Positions 46,985 through 56,909 of a stretch of DNA of 64,000 nt are shown here, in pieces; the stretch's first letter is position 1, and every line of letters starts with the position of its first letter. The position numbers were made by a program, and so were the translations under genes. Origin of the DNA: Blakeslea trispora (taxonomy: Eukaryota; Mucoromycota; Mucoromycetes; Mucorales; Choanephoraceae); assembly GCA_025331445.1 (NCBI GenBank), contig JAIWNE010000133.1, positions 24,420-88,419 of the forward strand. Direction: 5' to 3'. The notes under the pieces were generated by a model. It was given only the letters and a program-made list of their open reading frames with translations. It made no database searches and was not told the DNA's origin.

Positions 46985-48714
46985 TTATTCGCGATTGCTC
47001 TTCTGGGCAGGGAGAGCAACGGTAGGCCTCAACAGCCTCGAAGAGCCAGAGGTGGTTCTTCTTCTTTTGGCCATTGTGACTGCAGCTTCATCCACCAGGT
47101 TCTATCAAATTTATGTGTTAAAAAATATAGATATTCGCAGACATAAGTGTATACACGTACCTTTACACGTACCTTTAACCAACAGAAAGAAAGAACAATA
47201 TCTGACAAGATACCAAGATCTGACTTCCCATCAAGCAAAGAAAACTCCTCCAACTCCAAGACACTGTAAATGCCGCAGTTGTTTAGTTGAGCAGCAAAGG
47301 AGGTCACCACCAAACCGTCAACGAGTAGGCCAAAGCATTTAGGAGACTGAATTCCCAAGACGGCCTGGTGGTCTATTGACCTCTTCATCTCTAAGGCAAG
47401 TTTCGAGCGATCGCTCAATGATTGAGTTACTATGAAATCAGGCTTCTTGACTTTGACACATAGAAGTCCAAAGTCTTCATCATCAAAGAGGCGGAACAAA
47501 AAGAAGTCAGGCTTTGCTCTATCGATTGTTCTGCTAGACCTTTTGCTCTTTGTTGTTGTTGCTGCTGCTGCTGAAGATGATGATGATAAAGCTATGGCCT
47601 TCATCTTTCTCTTGCTACTGGTGTTGGTGTTGCAAGGGATTACCCCGTATGATCGAGCGTGATCATACTGCTCGTCTTGGAAGAAAATATGATCCAAAAA
47701 AGGATATAAATGCTAGTCAATGAAGACCTCTTCTGTCTTGCACTCCTTTTTCCAACTTTTGAATTTGTTCAAGAAAGCACGGAGCACATGCGGCAAGACA
47801 TCTTCTTCTTTCTTTTTTGACTTCTTTGCTTATCGAATCATTTTATAGATTTGATACAGTCAGACCTATTGAATTTGGCGTTTCATAAAAAACCAATGTC
47901 GCATTTGCCAATATTGTTTCATCTTGATAGGCACTCGTACAACCAAAACTAGGATGAAACAATATTGGCAAATGCGACATTGATTTTTTATGAAACGCCA
48001 AATTCAATAGGTCTGACTGTAGTCATTCAAGAACATCACAAGGATGTCTTGTTCAAATTGAGCCTTTTTTGTTTGAGGCAACAGCTCAGCCCTCATCATC
48101 TTCAAACAATGGTCTTCAAAGCCAAACACAAAGTTCTTTGTGCTCAAGGGCACTTCTAGAATAAACGACAGCAGAAGGTAGCGTTGCTCGGTGGTGAATT
48201 TGCCTGATTTTTTTTCGGAAAGTGTGGTCTTTCTCTCTTGGTTGAACAGAGTAACCACATCATGTTCACCAGCCTTCCACTCTCCTTTTACTTCTTCTTC
48301 TTCTTCGACTTCATCTTCTTCAACAGGGCACAACATCTTGCTTCTTGTCTATATAGAAACAATAGTTAGCAAGACATTCAGCTAGCTGATATGAGTACTT
48401 ACGCAAACTTGATCGCTTTCGACCTGTAAGTAAGCATAAAAAAAGAAGATTAGAGGTGGTTGTGTGAATGCAGAAAAGTAACTTACATGCTTTTGCCAAG
48501 CCTTTTGTGCAGCTCGCTTCTTGGCCTTGATACCAAGGGCTTTGGCATGGTTTATGAATAAGGCAGAGAGACCACTGTAAGGACTCTGGCTCTTGTTCAG
48601 ATTGGCAATGATATGTTGAGCGTGTTTTACTATGAACTCTTCAAAAGAAGGTTCACAGTCTTCTGCGAGGCAGGAATTGAAATAGTTTTTGATAGTAGAC
48701 AATGAGTTTTCCAT
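46985..48714 (-). pseudogene. Lineage-specific hypothetical gene, disrupted by a MITE and stop codons
   Basis: On the minus strand the start M-E-N-S-L-S-T-I lies at 48714. Exon 1 ends at 48487 (76 codons), a 21-bp microexon is at 48423-48403, and exon 3 starts at 48348 with an acidic run (E-E-E-E-E). At 48020 the frame meets a 163-bp foldback element. If the element and one TA copy are ignored, the same frame continues into A-K-K-S-K-K-K-E-E-D-V-L-P-H-V-L, interrupted by one TAA (about 47844) and one TAG (about 47717), then runs to a Ser/Ala-rich stretch, F-G-L-L-V-D-G-L, G-I-Y-S-V-L-E-L and a basic tail ending at 46985 after one more intron (47101 acceptor). The last donor is duplicated in a 12-bp tandem. 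The G-L-L-V-x-G and Y-x-x-x-E-L pattern recalls multi-copy unnamed proteins of Mucorales, from memory and unverified. The three disruptions argue against function. Confidence 0.7.
47857..48019. mobile_element. 163-bp MITE with about 67-bp terminal inverted repeats and TA target duplication
   Basis: The arms (47857-47923 and 47953-48019) are inverted copies with one clear mismatch inside, starting CAGTCAGACC and ending GGTCTGACTG, and separated by about 28 bp. TA flanks both ends (47855-47856 and 48020-48021), the target duplication of Tc1/mariner-type elements. It encodes nothing and needs a transposase in trans. The near-identity of the arms indicates a recent insertion, more recent than the other relics. 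It interrupts the gene at 46985-48714. Confidence 0.92.
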
Positions 48715-48797
48715 GATAATAGGTTAGATAGAGAGAAAGAAAGGAAAGAAGATAGTTGGATTGCGTAGTCTTCTCTATTGTTATGTGACGTGTTAGC

Positions 48798-49010
48798 AGA
48801 GATATATTCAAAAAGTCTCACCCTGAAATTTACCTGTGATTGACAACCGTTTTACAAGAAATAGACTTGAATGAACCAGGATCTCATGGTATGCTTGGAA
48901 AGAAAAGAAGATTTCTAGCCATAACATCCTGATTCATTCAAGTCTATTTCTTGTAAAATGGTTGTCAATCACAGGTAAATTTCAGGGTGAGACTTTTTGA
49001 ATATATCTCT
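48798..49010. mobile_element. 213-bp foldback element
   Basis: Two inverted arms of about 84 bp (48798-48881 and 48927-49010) differ at about two positions and enclose a 45-bp centre. Outer ends read AGAGATATATTC and GAATATATCTCT. No clear target duplication could be assigned, so the superfamily is open. It lies 84 bp upstream of the disrupted gene's ATG and abuts the endonuclease fragment on the other side. It has no coding capacity. Confidence 0.85.
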
Positions 49011-49014
49011 ATAG

Positions 49015-49548
49015 ACAGAATCAACCAATGAGTTTGTGCTGCCTGGCTTTCAGATGCTCTCTACTGTGGATCGAGAATTGGGCTCAAACCAGAAGATTGG
49101 CTCAAGATGCTGCATATCTGACAGACTCTTGGAAAGATCATCCTTAGCTCCTCAAATTTACTCTCGTCTTTTCCAGTCAGGCACACGTACAATCAGTGTT
49201 GCTGCTGTTACAGTACAAGATACTTTGTACTGTAGTATCTATGACTCACCTCGGCAGATACTTTCTTTGTTGCTTGAAGCTTTACATTTCATTATAGAAA
49301 AATACTATAAATATGTTGTGATTGCTGGTGACTTCAATATCGACTTCAATGTAGAATCTAGTTTAAGATCAAACATAATGTCATTTATGAATGATAATGG
49401 TTTGAGTAGTGCCATTCCTTCGTTTGTAACATCAACAACAAGATTGAAAACAAAAATTGACAACATCTTTGTCAATTGCAAAACCAAGTCTGCTGGTACT
49501 TATGTGTCATTCACAAGTTATCATGAACCCTTATGGCTAGTGATTTAA
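49015..49548 (+). pseudogene. Endonuclease/exonuclease/phosphatase-fold fragment of a retroelement or Helitron
   Basis: The frame is open from 49015, directly after the foldback end, to a stop at 49548. Its central part has V-V-I-A-G-D-F-N-I-D, the metal and phosphate motif of APE-type endonucleases, preceded by the I-Y-D-S-P pattern in place of I-Y-R-P-P, and followed by T-K-I-D-N-I-F-V and S-Y-H-E-P-L. The last replaces the S-D-H-x-P catalytic His site, with Asp changed to Tyr. No ATG fits the N-terminus and no reverse transcriptase or helicase follows, so the element is truncated. Fungal LINE elements and some Helitrons both carry this domain, and the source cannot be decided here. Confidence 0.7.
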
Positions 49549-50257
49549 CCAACAAAAAAATTGACTCGAAAAAGAACAAATTTCCCATTTATGCAAGAGA
49601 CAGGTCCGACATTTCTTGTACCGAGTGGGGCAGCCTCTTGTCATTTCTTCTGATCCTTCTAAACGATTCGAATGAATCATATTCAGGATACTGCTTCCCC
49701 CCAAAATCACTGAGTTTGCGATATCATCTGCCAGGTAACAACTCAAGAGATCAGCTATAAGGGAATATAAGGCAAAGAGCATCAGATGTAAGTTGTACTT
49801 TAGTGGCTTATTCAATGTATTGAAGCTCGGGGTATACTGGTTTTTAATGCATGTACCGCTACTTGAGACATGTTTCACTCTATCATTCACTGCTATTTGC
49901 AAATGAATTTATACTAGTGTTTTAATTGATTGAATTTTCAGTTTATGAGCCATTCTATTTTTTGTTTCATTTCATAGTATAGAGTGTATGAAAACTCAAG
50001 TGGGGCTCTGAGAGCATAAACCACATCTTCCATACTATTTTGATAAGCGACAGAGGAGTTGTAATATTCTGCGGGAATATAAAAGGAAATAAAGATTGAA
50101 GAGGAGAAAGATGATTTTTATTATTTTTAATAACAGATAATATTTATACTGATGTGACAGAGTGAAAGCTGAAGTTTAATTAGTGGCTTGCGTACTATAA
50201 AATTTCAAATTTATGCCTCCCTTTATTTATTTTTTATTTTTGAATTATTCTTGATCG
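49549..50257. other. Degraded sequence and promoter of the CWF19L1-like gene
   Basis: No gene is seen. The first 350 bases look like decayed element sequence continuing from the endonuclease fragment (short runs of once-coding residues on both strands). The remainder, from about 49920, is AT-rich and leads into the splicing-associated gene. Confidence 0.5.
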
Positions 50258-52269
50258 ATGACAGACAACTTGAAAGTGTAAGTAAGACAATACACAGACA
50301 ACTTACACGCGTATTTATGGAGACCAACAATAGACTTGTGACAGGTTCTGCTCATGGTCAGTTTAAAGCCCTGTTTGCTAAAGTAAAGCAAATACACGAA
50401 AAATATGGTCCTTTCCAAGTCCATCTCTGTGTAGGCGACTTTTTCGGTCCAGATACAAGTTCAATTCAAGAATTATTAGATAATCAGATTGAAGGTATAA
50501 GTAAAAGAATAACATTCTAATTGAATTAAACTAATGCACTCGACATCAAGTTCCTTTAACTACTTATTTTCTCCATGGTCAACACCCTTTTCCTGAACCT
50601 GTTCAACAACACCTTCAAGCTAACGATGGCGAACTCTGTCAGAATCTTTATTATCTCGGTAAACAAGGTGTATTGACTACTTCTGAAGGTTTGAAGATGG
50701 CCTTTTTGTCCGGTCAACATGATAGTCCAGAGACAGGTTATACGACAGAAGATATTCAGAAATTAAGCAAGATGTCATCCAATGGCATTGATTTCTTATT
50801 GACTCATGAATGGCCCAAGGGTATTGAACAAAAGAGTCAACAATCAATCACTTTAGAGGATCAAAAGAGCCATGCATTGATTGCTCAATTAGCGACTGCC
50901 TTAAAGCCACGCTATCATTTTGCTGCTTCTCAAGCCATGTTTTTCGAAAGAGAACCTTATCAGAATGGTTCTATTGCCACTCGATTTATTGGTCTGGCCA
51001 ATGTGTTGAATGAACAAAAACAAAGAGTAAGTGTGGATGAAACAAAAAAAAAGAGAGAGAGAGAGAAATGATTACTTAGGGCGAGTTTTTTTTTAGTGGT
51101 TTTATGCATTTAATCTTGTACCTTCGTCTAAATTGGATGGATTGGAAGTACCAGAAAACACAACAGACTGTCCATTCGACCCAGCAGGTGAAAAGCGTGC
51201 CTTGCCCGAGACAGAACAAGAAAACTATTTCTGGCAAGACAACAATAAGCGTACCAAGACAAATCAGCCTCCTCCTGGCTATGTCTGTAAACGATGTAAG
51301 GTAGAAGGTCATTACATCAAGGATTGTCCTACCAGTCAATCAGGTCCTCCTGATGGTTATGTCTGCAAGATCTGTCAGGGTACAGGACATTATATTACTC
51401 AATGCCCTCAACAATCAAAAGCTAAATGTAAGTGAGTGTTAAGAAACACGGATTTGTTTGTCTAACATGTGGTGATATGTGTTAGTGGATGCATGTTGGT
51501 TCTGTTTAGCTAATCCTAACTTGGAAAAGCATCTGATTGTTTCTATTGGTTCAGAGTTGTATGTGACACTAGCCAAGGGTCCAGTAGTGACCTCGAATCA
51601 TCCAGACTGTAAGGTACCTGGTGAAGGACATGCCTTGATTATTCCTATTACGCATTATCCTACCTTTGGGCAAGTGCCACCTGATTCGCAAAAGGAAGTG
51701 ATGACTGAACTCATCAAATACAAGAGCGCCTTACGTACTCTATTTCAACAATACGATCAAGACATGATGGTATTTGAAGTCTCGAGAGATTCACAACGTG
51801 GTCTAGCGCATGCTCATTTACAGGTGGTACCTATACCTAAATCAAAGTCAGATCAAGTAGAAAAAGTAGCTAGAGAATTAGGCGTAGCTGCCCATATTGA
51901 ATTTGTAGACAAAGTGCCCGTAAGTCATACAGTCCTTCTCTAACACAAACAAATTCATTCTAAACAAAGACGATTGTAGAGCAATCCCGAAATTCCCTAT
52001 TTTAAACTGGATTTACCTAATGGTAAATCTCTGATTCATATCATTCAACCTAGAGAACGCTTTAATTTACAGTTTGGAAGGTAAAATATTATCTTCTTTA
52101 AAGAAGAGCAGAAGAAACTGATATTTTCTTCAGATTGGTAGCAGCTACCGTCTTAGGATCGCCTGAGCGAGAAGACTGGAAGGCGTGTGGTCAAACAGAG
52201 GAAGAAGAACGAAAGAATGCTACTCTCTTTAAAGAGGCTTTTCAACCTTATGATTTTTCCTTGAAATAA
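50258..52269 (+). CDS. CWF19L1/DRN1-like lariat-debranching cofactor with two CCHC knuckles
   Basis: The family (human CWF19L1, yeast DRN1) acts with the debranching enzyme DBR1 after splicing. Seven exons (50258-50277, 50334-50494, 50551-51026, 51097-51427, 51486-51919, 51980-52080, 52134-52269) give 552 residues. Residues about 5-215 form the metallophosphoesterase-like N-domain without catalytic ligands (G-S-A-H-G-Q-F, C-V-G-D-F-F-G, L-T-H-E-W-P). Two zinc knuckles follow: C283-x2-C286-x4-H291-x4-C296 and C309-x2-C312-x4-H317-x4-C322. The first CwfJ domain has C-W-F-C-L-A-N-P and the HIT-like A-H-A-H-L-Q-V-V-P. The second ends with G-R-L-V-A-A and W-K-A-C. Exon 1 is only 20 bp. The knuckles lie in a linker and may bind lariat RNA. 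Confidence 0.93.
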
Positions 52270-52438
52270 AATATAAAACTTATCCGCCGCTTGGAATTTA
52301 TTTTAGAAATCCGCCGTAAGCACTCTATTTTGTGTTTCCCTTTTTTAGTTTTTTATTTCTTTTTCTTTCTTTCTTTTTTATTTTATAATATTTACTTTCT
52401 TTGTTCTTACAGAAAAACACTTTCCAAACAGATAAACA

Positions 52439-53253
<815 letters not shown>

Positions 53254-53547
53254 AAAAATATGTACCTTTTTGGGCTTTAATTTTTGAAGTATTATTTATA
53301 TTCCCCCCTCCTTCTCTTTTCTATTACTATTACTTACCTTATTTCACTTTAACTTTCCCCCCTTTTTTTTTCTCTCTCTTTAGACAAATTCATTATCTAA
53401 ATGTAACAACAGTACTTCATTTTTCCTTTTTTTTTGTTTTTTAAATGATGTGAAACGTATGGGCTTAAAACAGAGCCTTTTATGTGATCTGAGTTTTATT
53501 AATTGTTTATTGTAAGGTGTACAAAGCGGAACATGGAAGTTGTCAAT

Positions 53548-54147
53548 TACAGTGCAGGCTGGTTAAATCTTTGTCCATTTTACTTTATAACAAAATGTCA
53601 TCATTGGCGTATTACTTTACCGAAAATATTGATCGAATTTAATTCACCAAATCCTTGAAACCCCATTGGTCAGCTTTTTAAAGCCATTTGATTATCAACG
53701 CAGGCCAAGGTAAATATGAGATTAGATTTGCAGTCCTTGAATTGCTTGAAAGACGCTATGACAAGGCAGCTTTGTGTTCTTCAAGAACAAGATGCTTTAC
53801 TTTTGATTTGGCAACAGAGCAGGATTGTTCAATGGGATTTAACTTAGCATAATATGGTAAGCAGAAAGACTTGAATTCTGCCTTGTTGTGTGTAAAAGAC
53901 ATTCCTTATTAAGATAGTAAAACTCCTTCATCTTCATTGTTGTATCGATCATGAATTGTAAATTTAGAAAACAACAAATTTAAAAATGTATTTATTTCAG
54001 CTTGTGAGATACAAGCAACAGGGTGAAAATCAGTGAACTGTCTACAATAGTCGCTTTATTTAAGAATGTTTATATTTAGGGTTGCTATTTTTTTCTTATT
54101 GAAAATACTCTTATATCAAACAACTCTTAAAGCAAGGGACCACTGTA
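53548..54147 (-). mobile_element. Internally deleted Tc1/mariner-type element
   Basis: On the minus strand, sequence near 53690-53880 reads L-N-P-I-E-Q-S-C-S-V-A-K-S-K-V-K, the C-terminal L-N-P-I-E-x-x-W-S-x-x-K of Tc1-like (DDE) transposases, but with stops and frame shifts. The right end closes with ...ccactgta on a TA (54146-54147) and matches the solitary repeat at 14304-14348. The left end may be the TACAGTG at 53548; only its first seven bases match the right end, so the left boundary is tentative. The catalytic core is missing and the element is inactive. Confidence 0.7.
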
Positions 54148-54650
54148 ACAATCATTTTTGACAAATGATGGACAATGAAATTCATCAATCATTACACAAT
54201 CATACTGAACCCTTTAAATCCTGTAGAAAATTTCAACAATCCGTCTTGATAAACATTCCCTTTTTTTAAAAATAAATAAATAACACTATAGCATGAGCTT
54301 ACAACTTGCGTTCAAATCCTATGTTATATATTGTTCATTGAAAAGTGACTTTAGTAAGAGAGAGGAAAAGACAATTTCGTTATGATTATGCTACAATTCA
54401 AGTAGGCAGATTCTATTTAGATACTTGACGTGATCAGAGAAGCATTCAATAAAGAGACTAGAGTCTCTGTGAAGGTATCAATCTCTTTTGTTGATTAAAC
54501 TGAGAGGTTCATAAAAAGAACGAATTTCGGTCAAACTGCGCCACTGCTATGTCTATTTCAAATTTACGTATCCATTCGCTCAGCCTACATTTAGTGTTAA
54601 TCTATATTTTTATGCAGTTTTTTTTTCCTTTTTCTTTTAAACTAATAATT

Positions 54651-54925
54651 ATGACTAGAATTGTTGTCAATAACAATAAAAAAGACCACTTTGAAGCAGT
54701 TCGATTTGTCTGTATATCTGATACACATGCCAAAGTTAACTTTGATATACCAGAGGGTGATGTCTTGAGTAAGTCTGTAGTTTTATGATGATTTTGACAG
54801 GGTTTTGATTCTATCTCAACATTAGTTCATGCTGGTGACATGACAAAAAGAAGCTCAATGGACGAATATGTACGCACAATAGAATGGATTGCTTCTTTAC
54901 CTCACAAGTAAGATCATCAGTATAC

Positions 54926-54961
<36 letters not shown>

Positions 54962-55494
54962 AGGCTCACATCATCTATACCCATTTCAGAGTCAAGATAA
55001 TGACAGGAGGAAATCATGATATTACTCTAGACAGGATATTTGGTTATGAAGACAAGAGGCACAAAATTATTGAACTAATGACTGAAAATAACATTGTTTA
55101 TTTGGAGCATGAAGTGTATCAATTGGATGCCTCGCTTGGTTCATTCACCATGTTTGTATCACCCTATGCTCCTGTTCATCTTGGTGGTGCCTTTATGCTG
55201 GATGACATGTCTACCATCTGGGATGATGTGCCTGCTGTGGACATTCTTGTGACACATACACCTCCTTTTGGTTATTGCGATCAAATCATTCATCGACAAA
55301 GACATGTGGGCTGTCAATATTTACGAGACAAGATAGACACCAAAATTCACCCATTAGTGTGTGTGTTTGGACATATCCATGAAGCACATGGCTATATGAC
55401 AAATGAGAAAGGTCAATTATTTGTCAATGCCTGTCTATGCGATCATCGATACAGAGGAAACCAGCTACCAATCACGTTTGACTTGTGTAAATAG
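54651..55494 (+). CDS. Calcineurin-like metallophosphoesterase (MPPED type)
   Basis: Three exons (54651-54768, 54826-54907, 54990-55494) give 234 residues. All metal-site motifs are present in order: S-D-T-H (residues about 23-26), H-A-G-D-M, G-N-H-D, T-H-T-P-P-F-G and G-H-I-H-E-A-H-G. The pattern and length match the MPPED1/MPPED2 class of cyclic-nucleotide phosphodiesterase-like enzymes, with the V-H-A-G-D and P-P-F-G-x-x-D blocks. No signal peptide or membrane segment is present, so it is probably cytosolic. The substrate is unknown. The ATG at 54651 follows a T-rich leader; earlier in-frame sequence back to 54549 looks untranslated. The second intron contains a (GA)n tract. Confidence 0.92.
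54929..54958. repeat. (GA)n tract inside an intron
   Basis: About 14 AG/GA dinucleotides lie in the second intron of the metallophosphoesterase gene, upstream of its acceptor. The tract does not enter an exon. Confidence 0.95.
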
Positions 55495-56909
55495 CCTTTT
55501 CAAAAAAAACATGCATACACACCCATATATACACACACACAACATTTGTAAGATTTCAATAACAATCAAGATTAAATGACACCATAACCATTGTGAAAAT
55601 AGACACAGAATACCATATAAATAAACACTGAAGCCTTTTCTACTAGTTTGTCTTTCTAAATGAAACATATGTGCAGGTATTGAGACAATAGGTATGATCC
55701 TTAAATGCAATCTTTCTATGTACATGTATGTATACATGCTTTTTTAAAAGGAAAAGAAAAGGCTACTAAAAGCAGCTTGATTCTTTAATTACTTATAAGC
55801 ATCATAAATGCCTTCTCATACTATCAATTTATTTCATCTCCCAAATATTGTTTCTTTAAAGCCAAAAATATTTTATAGAGCCACCAACCAATCAGTTCCT
55901 TATGAATGATTGCTATCTGTACACATTGATTATCCAGAGAATGACAGTTAGGATACGTTTCTAAAACGAAAAGGTATTGTAGATCCATCATGAGATCTAA
56001 TTCTCGGGACAATGTGTCTCCAGACAGCACAAAACCTCGTTTTATTTTCAATTTTATGTAAAGTTTGAATCTTGTAGATAGTTTTGTGGGAATTTTGTAC
56101 AGTTGTTTTTTGCCTTAGGAGAGGACCTCATCAGCAAGCTCAATAATAGAAATGAAAAGATCCTATTTGTATAGCACATCATAGTTTTGATTGTTCAAGC
56201 GAATGCCATTTTCTTTTGATAATTTCTATCCATCTAATTTGCATTTTCAGGTGCTCATGATACATGGAACACATAGTCATCTGCATTCGCTGGAGGCTTA
56301 GTTTGGTTGTCTTTTGGGCTACTCTATCCTTGCCGCTTCCCCTCTCACAGAAACTCATGTCATTCATTTGCTTAAGGATACACTATTGCTTGATGATGTT
56401 TGAAGCAATGAGTGAATATCTTCTTCCCCTATCTGCCATATGCATGATCCTTTACGAACTTGACTGCCTTCCACATTCTAAGATCTTTGCTTATCTAGGA
56501 GCAAAGACTCCTTGATTGGTTTGCCCCTCCTCATCAACTTGAAGTTATAGTATTTATCCTTTCCAGCTATCCATTCTTCTTCAAACTTCTATTCCCTCAA
56601 AATAGATCTCTTCTCTCTCTCTCATTTCAATCTGTCCCGGGGCGAATTTTTGTCTTATTAGGTTGTGTGCCTAATTGGGGGAATTTTTTAATGTTTCCTA
56701 TACACTGCAAGATTTTAAAGTACGCTAATTTTTATTCTGCTTAGTGTACCAATGGCCCCGTGTTTCTGACCTGAGCTCTTTTTTTTTTTCTCACTTTATC
56801 TTCTTCTTCCTCCCCCTTTTTATTTTCACTCTCCTTCTTTTTTTTTCCTAATTCTCTTCTTATTTCGTTCTTTTTTTTTTTTAATTCCTTTTTTTTTGTT
56901 TTGTTTTAA
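55495..56909. other. Interval without a supported gene
   Basis: No complete gene is seen. The minus-strand frame ending at 55824 (75 residues, ordinary composition) and fragments up to about 56520 look like decayed coding sequence but have no recognised motif. The 300 bases before the RasGEF-like gene are T- and CT-rich (56760-56900) and look like promoter and leader. Confidence 0.5.

Noticed and set aside
54300..54335. B-box-like word gttcaaatcc as a possible tRNA
   Set aside because: No matching A box, no 5-bp T stem and no acceptor stem could be paired around it.
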